Below are positions 16,476-24,373 of a stretch of 38,001 bases of DNA, piece after piece. Made by a program: the position numbers and the translations under genes. Every line of letters begins with the position of its first letter. Positions within the stretch are counted from its first letter, which is position 1. The notes below the pieces were generated by a model. That model made no database searches. It saw only the letters and a program-made list of their open reading frames with translations, and was not told the DNA's origin. The DNA comes from DAOUAG01 sp034432935 (GTDB lineage Bacteria > Chloroflexota > Dehalococcoidia > SM23-28-2 > RBG-16-64-32): the NCBI GenBank assembly GCA_034432935.1, contig DAOUBD010000066.1, positions 1-38,001 on the forward strand. The letters run 5' to 3'.

Positions 16476-17111
16476 CTACCGGGGGGCCTGGACCTCGAAG
16501 GCGGCGAATTCACCCGCCTGATAGTGCCCGGGCAGCGTGCAGAACATCACATACCTTCCGGGAGCGATGGGCTCGATCTCGAAGACTTCGCTCTCCCCGG
16601 CATCGAGTACCTGCCAATGGCCGGCAAGGTCCTGAAGCGCCACCTGCTTGGTGGCCGGGTCTACCGGCAGGGCTGCCGGGTCGCCGTCCCACCTGACCAC
16701 CGCCACGTCGTGCGGCTCTTCACCGTAGTTGTAGACCGTGAAGTAGATCTCCTCGCCGGCGAAGGAGGTGTCCTGGACCACCACCCTCCCTTCGTACACC
16801 TCCACCTTCGTGTACCACGGAATGTATTGGGCGGACGGGTCCCTTGTGACCACAGGTTTCGGCACGGGAGTGCGTTTGGGAAGCGGCGTAGATAGCGCCC
16901 GGGCCGGCGTCGCCGGGGACGAAGGCGCAGTGCCCTCCGCCGGGGCCGGCGTCTCCTGCCCTGCCCCGGCTAGCGGGCCAGAGGTCTGGTTCTGCCGCGC
17001 CTGGCCCTGGCTACAGGCCAGGGCGGCAACTAAGAGGCCCAAAAGGAGAAGAGCAGCGGGCCATCTGGCCCCCATGGTCCAGCATATTTTGGCGCCTGCT
17101 CTCTTGCCCAT
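16476..17111 (-). CDS. Cupredoxin-like lipoprotein within the tad operon
   Basis: 211 aa from the ATG at 17111, preceded by AAGGGGGA; the frame continues upstream to 17204 but would then overlap the pilus gene. A lipoprotein signal ends at LLVAALAC (C33), so it should be lipid-anchored outside the membrane. A Pro/Thr/Ala-rich spacer (about 45-85) precedes a beta domain. EEPHDVAVV supplies H134, and FCTLPGHYQAGEF supplies C191 and H196: three of the four type-1 copper ligands. Where plastocyanin-like proteins have the axial Met (xAGM) there is E201. It could bind copper with altered colour and potential, or have lost redox use. Its presence among pilus genes is unexplained. Confidence 0.7.
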   Translation of the reverse strand: MGKRAGAKICWTMGARWPAALLLLGLLVAALACSQGQARQNQTSGPLAGAGQETPAPAEGTAPSSPATPARALSTPLPKRTPVPKPVVTRDPSAQYIPWYTKVEVYEGRVVVQDTSFAGEEIYFTVYNYGEEPHDVAVVRWDGDPAALPVDPATKQVALQDLAGHWQVLDAGESEVFEIEPIAPGRYVMFCTLPGHYQAGEFAAFEVQAPR

Positions 17112-17133
17112 CGGCTTCCCCCTTGTCCACGCC

Positions 17134-18444
17134 CTATTCCGCCAGCCGCACCCCTGTCGTGAACAGGCCCTGAGGATCGAAGTAGAACGTGGCATCGGCG
17201 CCATCGATGCGGATCTCGCCCGCCATTATCTGCATGTTGGCCGTTCCGCTGGCCGTGACGATGACAGTGGCGTCATCGTGAGGCGCGTAGAGGGTGCCCT
17301 GGAGCCCGTTTATGCCGTTGCCAGGGTTCAACGTGATGTCCTGGTCGTTGTTGCGGTCCTGGAAGATCACCATGCCGGCGAACAAACCGCTTTCCTGAGC
17401 GCCCAGCGTGACACTGCCGCTGGTGCTCAGATTTATCGCCCCGTACTTCCCGTTCTTCCCCCCCTGGGGCGCTTTCGTGTTGTAGATCATGACGTCCGGC
17501 GCGTTGAGCGTCGCACTATCTTTGACCTCGAACCCGCCGCCGCCGATGTAGTAGATGCCCGGGTTCAGGTTCACCACGGCCGAGTTCTTGACCTGGATGC
17601 CGCCCCAGTACACGCCCGGGTTTAGGGTCACCGTACCCGAGCTGATCACCAGCTTGGAGGGCGCCGTGGGGGTCCCGTTGCCGACCGGCAGCGTGTTGGG
17701 GTCGGGGCCTGCAAGGCTGGCATACGGATCGGGATACACGGGCTGATGGGTCAGCGGAACAGGCGACACCCAGCTTGTGGGGTTGCAACTGCCGCCGTCC
17801 ACCTCCCAACCCCCGACGACATAGATCGCGTCAGCCTGAATGCTTCCGCCGCCGAAGACGTCGAAGGCGTCCCCTTGCGCACACTTCTGCGGGTCGTCGG
17901 CGTGGGCGAAGCTACAGGAGTTCGTGTAGATAGACCCTTCCACCACAAGGTTGCCGCCAGCCTTGATGAGGAGCGTGTGGTTCTTGCAGTCGTCCCGCAG
18001 CGAGACGAAGTTGTACGCGGGCACCGCTAGCGGGTTCGCTCCGGCTACCGCCCGGCCGCTCAGGTTCCACACGGTTCCACCGATGGGCGCCCGGAACAGG
18101 GGCGGAGTCGAGCCGTTGACGATCACCTCCACGTAGTTAGCGTCTCCGGCTGCCGGTCCGCTGGCGGGCGGGATGTTGACGGAGTACCCGCTGTTGTAGC
18201 CGTAATCCGACAGGTACTTGGCGGCCTCTGCCCTGGCGGCGGCAGCGTCGCCGCTGGTGGCAAGCACCTTGGCGCCGGCCAGGGCAGCAGAGTCGGCCGC
18301 GTTCTGTAGGTTCCGCCTCTCCTGGTAGGCGATGCCGACATCGATAGCCATGGCCACGAAGGCCAGAAAGACCGCCATACCCAGAGCAGCCAGGATCAAG
18401 GCCTGGCCACGTTCTCTTGTCATGGGAGCGCGCTTATGCAACAT
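17134..18444 (-). CDS. TadG-like protein with putative beta-helical outer domain
   Basis: 436 aa from the ATG at 18444 (GGAGG 7 bases upstream). The N-terminus is the TadG-like Flp domain: GQALILAALGMAVFLAFVAMAIDVG forms the pilin-like membrane segment (13-37), then RRNLQNAADSAALAGAK, its best-conserved part. After about residue 150 the protein is rich in Gly, Asn and Val and contains repeated NPGVYWGGIQVKNSAVVN / NPGIYYIGGGGFEVKDSATLN units, suggesting a parallel beta-helix or solenoid. It probably is a minor pilin or tip component with a surface domain. Binding partner unknown. The Cys residues near 170-205 could form disulfides outside the cell. Confidence 0.8.
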   Translation of the reverse strand: MLHKRAPMTRERGQALILAALGMAVFLAFVAMAIDVGIAYQERRNLQNAADSAALAGAKVLATSGDAAAARAEAAKYLSDYGYNSGYSVNIPPASGPAAGDANYVEVIVNGSTPPLFRAPIGGTVWNLSGRAVAGANPLAVPAYNFVSLRDDCKNHTLLIKAGGNLVVEGSIYTNSCSFAHADDPQKCAQGDAFDVFGGGSIQADAIYVVGGWEVDGGSCNPTSWVSPVPLTHQPVYPDPYASLAGPDPNTLPVGNGTPTAPSKLVISSGTVTLNPGVYWGGIQVKNSAVVNLNPGIYYIGGGGFEVKDSATLNAPDVMIYNTKAPQGGKNGKYGAINLSTSGSVTLGAQESGLFAGMVIFQDRNNDQDITLNPGNGINGLQGTLYAPHDDATVIVTASGTANMQIMAGEIRIDGADATFYFDPQGLFTTGVRLAE

Positions 18445-18464
18445 ATGAGCACCTCCGCCCTACC

Positions 18465-18884
18465 TCATTCCAGGCGCATATCGGCCTGGGACGAGAACGT
18501 TAACGTCGGTCCTATGGCACCCCCGATAAGCCCGAGAACGCTGCCCAACGGCGTGATGAGATCGTAGTCGTAGCTGACGTCCACGATAACCGACGAGCCC
18601 GGCGTGCCCTGGGCGTTGGTCACGTTGACGGTCAGCTTGGCCTGGTCCAGGGAGCCGGCGGTATCTTTCACGCGCTGGATGATAGCCGCCTGCGTGCCCC
18701 CGACAGCGCCCAACCGGGCGCCCTCGCGAGCCGAGTTGGTGACCGTGAGCCAGGCATGGAACCCCATGCCGAAGTCGATGATAGCGAAGAGAAGGACAAG
18801 AAAGATGGGAAGGACCAGAACGAACTCCACTAGGCTCTGGCCCTTGTCCTCGCGGTATCGCTTTCTTAGCCCCTTGCCTAACAC
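18465..18884 (-). CDS. tadE: TadE-like minor pilin
   Basis: 139 aa starting at GTG 18884 with a strong purine tract (GGAGGGAAGGGGGAA) upstream. GQSLVEFVLVLPIFLVLLFAIIDFG (15-39) is the TadE signature, with the Glu five residues into the hydrophobic stretch as prepilin peptidases require. NSAREGARLGAV follows, a conserved block. The remainder is a beta-rich domain. It is likely processed and built into or beside the Flp fibre. It is followed by the TadG-like gene after 20 bases. Confidence 0.9.
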   Translation of the reverse strand: MLGKGLRKRYREDKGQSLVEFVLVLPIFLVLLFAIIDFGMGFHAWLTVTNSAREGARLGAVGGTQAAIIQRVKDTAGSLDQAKLTVNVTNAQGTPGSSVIVDVSYDYDLITPLGSVLGLIGGAIGPTLTFSSQADMRLE

Positions 18885-19044
18885 GCGTTCCCCCTTCCCT
18901 CCGGCTCAAGCGCCGCCGGCCGTTGCAAACAAGCCGGCGTGGGGGCCGCCGCCTCTCCGGCGCGCGACCCCCGCTCACCTGCTGTCCGGCCACGAGCTGC
19001 GCGGCCGGCTTCTCTGGGGCCCCATGCGGGGCCTCCGGACCCGC

Positions 19045-19227
19045 CTAGAGCGAGCCGGTAACGCTGCCTAGGGTGCCCGAAATGGCGAGACCCAAGGCCG
19101 TCAACGCGGCGATGCAGACCACCGCGATCAAGGCCAAGAGCAGGCCGTACTCGGCCAGGGCCTGGCCCTCTTCGCGGTCGAACCGGGCCACGAACCACAA
19201 TAGAGCCTCGTTGATCTTGGAGAGCAT
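19045..19227 (-). CDS. flp: Flp/Fap-type major pilin
   Basis: 60 aa, the typical length. A short basic leader (to about residue 20) precedes GQALAEYGLLLALIAVVCIAALTALG: cleavage is expected before the G-Q-x-L-x-E-Y motif, leaving the conserved Glu and Tyr of the mature Flp pilin. AAAGGAGGAGAG gives a near-perfect ribosome site just before the ATG, as expected for the most abundant pilus protein. It is first in the tad operon, and the divergent prepilin peptidase is the likely processing enzyme. Confidence 0.95.
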   Translation of the reverse strand: MLSKINEALLWFVARFDREEGQALAEYGLLLALIAVVCIAALTALGLAISGTLGSVTGSL

Positions 19228-19618
19228 CTCTCCTCCTTTCCCTTGTGTTGCCTACGTGATGGACTTCTCGCTTGTGTCGCCTGGACGGCATCCCGTCCCG
19301 GCCCTCTTCGTCTCCGTCAGTCCGGCGACCACCTCCTTTGGGGACTGCCCAGGCGGGCGATGTGTTCCGAAGGCTTAGATGAACGTCCATGTTCCGCTGT
19401 TACAGTTATGTCCAGGCGGTGAAAGGAATTTCACCGGAACCCGCTGGGCTGTTCTCCTTCCGTACACCAAGAGACGCCCAAAACGGCGCTGGCGCAGCGC
19501 CCCGCCGGGTGACGTTCGGTTAAGGAACGGCGCCCGGGCCCGGCGGTATGGCGGCCGCCGATTGCGGCCCCCCGCTGCGATGCGCTAGGCTCTTGCCTCA
19601 GAGCACCCGAACCATGCC
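19228..19618. other. 391-bp divergent control region between flp pilin and prepilin peptidase
   Basis: No protein gene is convincing on either strand. It must hold promoters for the pilin operon (minus) and the peptidase (plus), but no consensus -35/-10 pair stands out. Features seen are a perfect inverted repeat at 19417-19436 and GC-rich sequence at 19500-19580. Confidence 0.5.
19417..19436. promoter_or_regulatory. Perfect inverted repeat CGGTGAAA-ggaa-TTTCACCG
   Basis: Two 8-bp arms with a 4-base spacer lie 190 bp upstream of the flp pilin start and 183 bp upstream of the peptidase start. The size suits a dimeric regulator such as the XRE proteins encoded at the end of the same operon, or an RNA hairpin. 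The link to those proteins is a guess. Confidence 0.4.
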
Positions 19619-20371
19619 ATGCTGATCGTTTTTCTCGCCGCCGGTCTCCTCTTGGGCCAGGCCATCGACCTGGCCTACCCACGGCTCTTCACCGGCGCCC
19701 CTCTGCGAGGCCGCCTCTCCCGCTGCGACGCCTGCGGCGCGCCCCTTGCCCCCGCACAGGCCGTGCCCCTCTGGGGCTACCTGCACAGCCAGGGCCGCTG
19801 CCCCCGATGCGGCGAGCGCCTGCCAGCGCGGGCCCTCGTGCTCCCCGCTTGGGGCGCCGCCCTCTTCGCGGTCTCCTACGCCGTCTTCCAAGACCACGTG
19901 GGCGCGGCCCTTTTGGCCGGCTTCTTCTCCACCGTCTTCTTCACCCTCACTCTCACCGACCTCGACCGGCGCCTACTGCCCAACCGCGTCATCTACCCCT
20001 CGCTTCTGCTGGCCATCGCCTTCTCGTGGGCCTGGCCCGGCGCCTCTTTCGTCGAGATCCTGGCGGGCGGGCTGCTAGCCACCGTCATCGGGGTCTCCCT
20101 CCTCTTGTTCTCCCTCCCCTTCGGCGCCAACGCCTTCGGCATGGGGGACGTCAAGATGATCATCCTCTCGGGATTCGTCCTGGGGTTGCCGGCGGTCATA
20201 CCCGGCCTGTTCATAGGCACCTTCGCAGGGGGGATAGCCGCCCTCTTCCTCTTGCTGACGAGGCTAAAGGGCCGGGGCGATTACATCCCCCACGGCCCGT
20301 TCCTGGCCCTGGGTTCCACCATCGCCCTCTTCTGGGGGCACGACATCTGGGACTGGTACGTCAACCGTTAG
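19619..20371 (+). CDS. Prepilin peptidase, A24 family
   Basis: 250-aa integral membrane aspartic protease that cuts the leader of pilin precursors. The N-terminal cytosolic loop has two zinc-type pairs, C36/C39 and C61/C64, as in full-length PilD-type enzymes. Catalytic aspartates lie in TLTDLDRRLLPN (D114/D116) and in GMGDVKM (D177). About eight hydrophobic segments are seen. N-methyltransferase activity is possible, as the N-terminal domain is present, though some motifs are shortened. The gene is divergent from the flp operon it presumably serves. Confidence 0.9.
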   Translation: MLIVFLAAGLLLGQAIDLAYPRLFTGAPLRGRLSRCDACGAPLAPAQAVPLWGYLHSQGRCPRCGERLPARALVLPAWGAALFAVSYAVFQDHVGAALLAGFFSTVFFTLTLTDLDRRLLPNRVIYPSLLLAIAFSWAWPGASFVEILAGGLLATVIGVSLLLFSLPFGANAFGMGDVKMIILSGFVLGLPAVIPGLFIGTFAGGIAALFLLLTRLKGRGDYIPHGPFLALGSTIALFWGHDIWDWYVNR

Positions 20372-20439
20372 GGCTGGCGCGCACCGCCGCCCGTGGTGTA
20401 ACGCTGGGCGCCGGCCCCATGTCCTACCTATGACGCACC

Positions 20440-21072
20440 ATGGCCAGTATCGCCTCTGCCCTGCGGACCCCCAAGAGCCCCCTCTTGCGGGTGCTCCTCA
20501 AGCCCGGCAACATCCTTCCGGCCTTCGTCTGGATGTTCCTCGTCTTCAACCAGGCCGTTAACTCTGCCTTTCCTTACTCGCCCTCTACTTTGGGGCTCGT
20601 CCTCATCAACACCGTGGCCATGGTCCTTTTCGTCGTGCGGCGGGACGCTAGCCGGGTCGGCGGCAAGGTGGACGGGGCCATCGCCCTGGCCGGAACCTTC
20701 AGCGTCTCCCTCCTGCGAGACGCCGGCCAGTTGCAGGATGCCCACCCGCTGCCCACGGCCGTACAGGCGGTGGCGCTAGCTGGCTGGGGGCTCTCCCTCC
20801 TCACTCTAGGCCGCAGCTTCGGCGTCGTGCCTGCCGACCGGGGCCTCGTACGCTGGGGCCCCTACGCGGTGGTGCGCCACCCCGTCTACGCCTTCGAGGC
20901 CCTTTTCTTCCTAGGCTACCTGATGGCGGTCCCTACCCTCCGCTCCTTCGCCGTCATCCCCGTATGGGCCGTCCTCCAGGTGGTCCGCATCGTCCGCGAG
21001 GAGCGCATCATCGAAGGCTACGACGACTACCGGAGGCAGGTGCGCTGGCGCCTGGTGCCCTTCGTCTGGTGA
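20440..21072 (+). CDS. Membrane methyltransferase of the ICMT/PEMT type
   Basis: 210 aa with four or five hydrophobic segments. The C-terminal half shows the isoprenylcysteine carboxyl methyltransferase/phospholipid methyltransferase signature: LVRWGPYAVVRHPVYAFEALFFLGYL (SAM-binding RHP motif), then REERIIEGYDDYRRQVRWRLVPFVW with the conserved E-E and Y-x-x-Y. Bacterial members methylate lipids or small thiols, and most are uncharacterised. The substrate is unknown. It starts 68 bases after the prepilin peptidase, with no obvious ribosome site; a functional link to the pilus is not implied. Confidence 0.78.
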   Translation: MASIASALRTPKSPLLRVLLKPGNILPAFVWMFLVFNQAVNSAFPYSPSTLGLVLINTVAMVLFVVRRDASRVGGKVDGAIALAGTFSVSLLRDAGQLQDAHPLPTAVQAVALAGWGLSLLTLGRSFGVVPADRGLVRWGPYAVVRHPVYAFEALFFLGYLMAVPTLRSFAVIPVWAVLQVVRIVREERIIEGYDDYRRQVRWRLVPFVW

Positions 21073-21133
21073 CCCTCTAGCGCGAGCAGCCGCGCCTTGA
21101 CACCCGGCGGCAGCGGCGCAATCATACGCGCCG

Positions 21134-21514
21134 ATGGGCAAAGGGGCCGATATCCGCCTCAAGCGTGTCTACGACCCGCCGTCCCCAGAGGACGGGCGCC
21201 GCATCCTCATCACCCGCTACTGGCCCCGGGGCGTTCCCAAGTCCGCGGCCGACGAGTACACTACGAAGGTGGCGCCCTCGCGAGCCCTCGTACAGGCCTT
21301 CAAGCGCAAGGGTCTGAGCTGGGAGGAGTACGTGCGGCGCTATCTGGAGGAGATGCAAGCAGAGGAGGCAAGGAACGAGATCCGCCGCCTGGCCGCTCTG
21401 GCCTCGTCGCAGAGAATCACCCTGATGTGCATCTGCGAAGACGAGTCCCGTTGCCACCGCAGCCTGGTCCGGGACTTGATCTTGGAGGCCGCTCCCAGCG
21501 ATGCTTCCCCATAG
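21134..21514 (+). CDS. DUF488 family protein
   Basis: 126 aa covering the whole family. It begins with LKRVYDPPSPEDGRRILITRYWPRGV (conserved R-x-Y-D and R-x-W-P-R-G) and ends with ITLMCICEDESRCHRSLVRDLI (conserved C-x-C-E-x-x-x-x-C-H-R). The conserved cysteines and histidine suggest a metal or thiol site, but no reaction is established for this family. It is a single small gene without clear operon partners; the CoA-transferase genes start 39 bases later on the same strand and may be cotranscribed. Confidence 0.82.
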   Translation: MGKGADIRLKRVYDPPSPEDGRRILITRYWPRGVPKSAADEYTTKVAPSRALVQAFKRKGLSWEEYVRRYLEEMQAEEARNEIRRLAALASSQRITLMCICEDESRCHRSLVRDLILEAAPSDASP

Positions 21515-21553
21515 GGCCAAAGACTCATTTCCTGTGAAGGAGGCCAACGGCTC

Positions 21554-22537
21554 ATGACTAAACCTCTCCAGATCCTGGCCGAGGGCCAGAGCGAGTACCT
21601 GAAGGTCGACCCCGACGGTTACCGCGAGTACGTCCGCGAACACAAGAACCGGGCCATGGTCCCCAAACTCATGTCGGAGAAGGAAGCCATCGAGAGGTTC
21701 GTCTCGGACGGCGATTACATCGTCTACGAGTGCAACTACCTGACCCGGGGGCCCTCGGCTCTGATCCGGGAGCTCATCCGGCAGAAGAAGAAGGACCTCT
21801 GGGTGGGCGCCAAGTTCACCTGGGTGACGGCGGCCATGCTGGTGGCCGCCGGATGCGCCTCCAAGCTGGACGTGGGCTTCTTCCTCTTCGGCCCGACGGT
21901 GGGCGAGGCCGTGCGCGAGGGCCGGGTCAAGGTCTACGAGTACTCCAACGTCGTCATGACCAACCGCATCATGGCCGGGGCCATGGGCATCCCATTCATC
22001 CCGGTGCGCTCCTTCGGCGGCACCGACGGCTTCAAGTACTCCGGCGCCAAGCTCATAGATGACCCGTACACGGGGCAGCCTACGGTCATCGTGCCGGCCC
22101 TCAATCCTGACGTGGCCCTCATCCACGTACACCAGGCGGACGTCTTCGGCAACGCCCGGGTCTTCGGAACCGGCGTCTCCCACACCGAAGCGGCCCTGGC
22201 CTCCAAAAAGGTGATCATCTCCACCGAAGAGATCATCGACACCGAAGAGATCCGCGGCGATCCGGGCCGCACCACCATCCCCTACTACGCCGTCGACGCC
22301 GTCGTGCACCTACCCTTCGGCGCCTACCCGGGCGAGATGCAGGGCAAGTACTCCTCGGACGTCAACCACGTGGTGCAGGTGATCGGTGCCACCATGCGGG
22401 GGTTCATCGATAAATACCTGGAGCAGTGGGTCTACAGCGTGGGCAGCCACCAGGAGATGATGGACAAGCTCGTCGGCTACGCCAAGATCAAGGAGATCAC
22501 CGGCCGGGCTACAATCAAGGAAGGCTACGGGGCCTAG
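21554..22537 (+). CDS. CoA-transferase alpha subunit, glutaconate/IpdA type
   Basis: 327 aa, family I CoA-transferase of the GctA kind. The conserved parts are MSEKEAIERFVSDGDYIVYE (N-terminal part), the GPTVGEAVREGRVKVYEYSN region, GIPFIPVRSFGGTDGFKYSG, and NPDVALIHVHQADVFGNARVFG. It pairs with the beta subunit encoded next, forming an alpha/beta heteromer that moves CoA between acids. Relatives in actinobacteria (IpdA) open a steroid ring as CoA-ester hydrolases, so the substrate cannot be named. GAAGGAGG lies 11 bases before the ATG. Confidence 0.85.
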   Translation: MTKPLQILAEGQSEYLKVDPDGYREYVREHKNRAMVPKLMSEKEAIERFVSDGDYIVYECNYLTRGPSALIRELIRQKKKDLWVGAKFTWVTAAMLVAAGCASKLDVGFFLFGPTVGEAVREGRVKVYEYSNVVMTNRIMAGAMGIPFIPVRSFGGTDGFKYSGAKLIDDPYTGQPTVIVPALNPDVALIHVHQADVFGNARVFGTGVSHTEAALASKKVIISTEEIIDTEEIRGDPGRTTIPYYAVDAVVHLPFGAYPGEMQGKYSSDVNHVVQVIGATMRGFIDKYLEQWVYSVGSHQEMMDKLVGYAKIKEITGRATIKEGYGA

Positions 22538-22572
22538 CAACCCTGCGGCAAACGGGAAGGGGTCGACAGCAG

Positions 22573-23445
22573 ATGAGCGAAAAAGCAGCCTACTTCAACG
22601 AGCGCGAACACCAGATCTGCCTGGTGGCCCGTATGATCGAAGATGCCCGGACCTACTGGGTGGCCGGCGGCGGCTCCCCCATGGCCGCCATCCTGATGGC
22701 CAAGAAGCTCTACGCCCCCAACGCCATCTACGTCACCGAGGACGGCGTCCTGGCGCCGGAGCCAGCGTTGCCCCTGGACCCGCTGATGACCATGGTCAGC
22801 TCCCGCGCCAGCTACCGCGCCCTCCAGTGGGGCACGATGAACAGCGTGGGGTTCCATGCCCAGCTCGGCTTCATGGACTACGGCATCCTCAACTCCCTCC
22901 AGATAGACCCCTACGGCAACATCAACTCCACTGCCCTAGGGGACTACGAGGGCGAGCACCGCCGCTTTGGCGGCCCCGGCGGCGCCGACTCCATCGCCTC
23001 CATGTGCTGGCGCACCATCGTCATGACGGACCAGCAGAAGCGCAAGTTCGTGCCGCGGGTCGACTTCATCTCCTCTCCCGGATTCCTCGATGGCAGCGAG
23101 GGGGCCCGCGAACGCGCCGGCCTGCCCAGGGGCACGGGGCCCTGGCGCGTCGTGACCCCTTGGGCCCTTTTCGACTATGAAGACCGTTGCCTGCGCCTCA
23201 TCGGCGTCGCACCCTTCGTCACCGTCGAGCAGGTCCTGGCCGAGATGTCCTTCCGGCCCAAACTGGCGGACAAGATCGAGACGTTGGAGACCCCGACGGA
23301 GGAGGAGCTGGCGCTCTTGCGCAGCGAGCTGGACCAGCGGGGCCAGATCACCGACGTAGGCAAATGGATCATGCGGCAAGACGACGGCACCTTCGCCTTC
23401 GTCGAACAAGAGAAGCCGAAAGGAGAGCTCCCCTCCAGTTGGTGA
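22573..23445 (+). CDS. CoA-transferase beta subunit, glutaconate/IpdB type
   Basis: 290 aa from the ATG at 22573; the frame is open further upstream inside the alpha gene, but family similarity starts here. YVTEDGVLAP holds E56, close to the position of the catalytic Glu that carries CoA in GctB (E54), so a true transferase is favoured over an IpdB-like hydrolase. GFMDYGILNSLQIDPYGNINST is the conserved beta-subunit motif. A region RFGGPGGADSIASMCWRTIVMT follows. It presumably acts with the alpha subunit, 35 bases upstream. Substrate unknown. Confidence 0.83.
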   Translation: MSEKAAYFNEREHQICLVARMIEDARTYWVAGGGSPMAAILMAKKLYAPNAIYVTEDGVLAPEPALPLDPLMTMVSSRASYRALQWGTMNSVGFHAQLGFMDYGILNSLQIDPYGNINSTALGDYEGEHRRFGGPGGADSIASMCWRTIVMTDQQKRKFVPRVDFISSPGFLDGSEGARERAGLPRGTGPWRVVTPWALFDYEDRCLRLIGVAPFVTVEQVLAEMSFRPKLADKIETLETPTEEELALLRSELDQRGQITDVGKWIMRQDDGTFAFVEQEKPKGELPSSW

Positions 23446-23493
23446 CGGCGGCAGAGTGACTGCCAGCCATCCAGCCGCGACGGCAGCGCACGA

Positions 23494-24366
23494 ATGGTCA
23501 CCGAAAAGAGCGCCCGCTTCTACTCAGAGGGCCTGCGCCTGGCCGCTGCTCTCTTCGTGCCCGAGGGGCCCGGGCCGCACCCCGGCGTGGTCCTCTGCCA
23601 CGGCTTCACGGCCATCAAGGAGCTGGCGCTTCCAGACTACGCCCGGCGGTTCGCAGAGGCCGGCCTCGCCGCCCTCATCTTCGACTACCGGGGCTTTGGG
23701 GAGAGCGAGGGCCCTCGCGGCCGCCTCATCCCCTGGGAGCAGGTGAACGATATACGCAACGCCATCACCTTCCTCCAGTGCCAGAACGAGGTGGACGAAA
23801 GCCGCATCGGCATCTGGGGCACAAGCTACGGCGGCGCCCACGCTATAACGGTCGCCGGCCTCGACCGCCGGGTGAAGGCAGCGGTGGCCCAAGTAGGCTT
23901 CGGCGACGGCGGGAGGCTCTTCCGCAGCAAGACGACAGCCGAGCAGCAGGCCGCTCTCCAGATGATGCTGGACGCCGACAGGCGGCAACGGGTCCTCACC
24001 GGAAAGTCCGCCATGATCGATCCTCTCCAGGCCCTTTCCGACGAAGACTCCGTCCGCTTTTTCACCGCGGCCATTAAGCAACATCCATCCCTGCGCACCC
24101 AGATCCCGGTGGAGACCATCGAGGCGACCCTTGCCTACAGGCCGGAGGAGTTCGCGGGCCGCATATGCCCCCGGGCCCTGCGCCTCATAGCCGTCGAGCA
24201 CGATCTCCCCTGCCCGAAGGAGGAGTTCGAGGCCGTGTACGCGCAGGCCGGCGAGCCCAAGGACCTGACGGTGCTGCCCGGCCTGCGGCACTACGACGTG
24301 TACGAAGGTGAGGGGCTGCGCACTACGGCCCAGCTCGCCATCGATTGGTTTCGCCGGTATCTCTAG
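23494..24366 (+). CDS. Alpha/beta hydrolase, dienelactone-hydrolase-like
   Basis: 290-aa serine hydrolase. The oxyanion strand is VVLCHGFTAIKE (33-44), YRGFGESEG marks the next loop, and the nucleophile elbow is WGTSYGG with S111. The acid is probably in LIAVEHDLPCP and the base is H in LRHYDVYEG near the C-terminus. The ATG lies 48 bases after the CoA-transferase beta subunit on the same strand, so the three may act in one degradation path, for example hydrolysing a CoA or carboxylic ester. The substrate is not readable from sequence. Confidence 0.8.
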   Translation: MVTEKSARFYSEGLRLAAALFVPEGPGPHPGVVLCHGFTAIKELALPDYARRFAEAGLAALIFDYRGFGESEGPRGRLIPWEQVNDIRNAITFLQCQNEVDESRIGIWGTSYGGAHAITVAGLDRRVKAAVAQVGFGDGGRLFRSKTTAEQQAALQMMLDADRRQRVLTGKSAMIDPLQALSDEDSVRFFTAAIKQHPSLRTQIPVETIEATLAYRPEEFAGRICPRALRLIAVEHDLPCPKEEFEAVYAQAGEPKDLTVLPGLRHYDVYEGEGLRTTAQLAIDWFRRYL

Positions 24367-24373
24367 GGGCCGC

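Noticed and set aside
19228..19618. A small protein gene or known riboswitch in the divergent tad region
   Set aside because: No frame has a ribosome site and sensible composition, and no known aptamer core could be matched.
21122..22309. 395-aa minus-strand frame over DUF488 and the CoA-transferase alpha gene
   Set aside because: Spans two real genes on the other strand and shows no known motif; His/Asp/Val-rich shadow composition.
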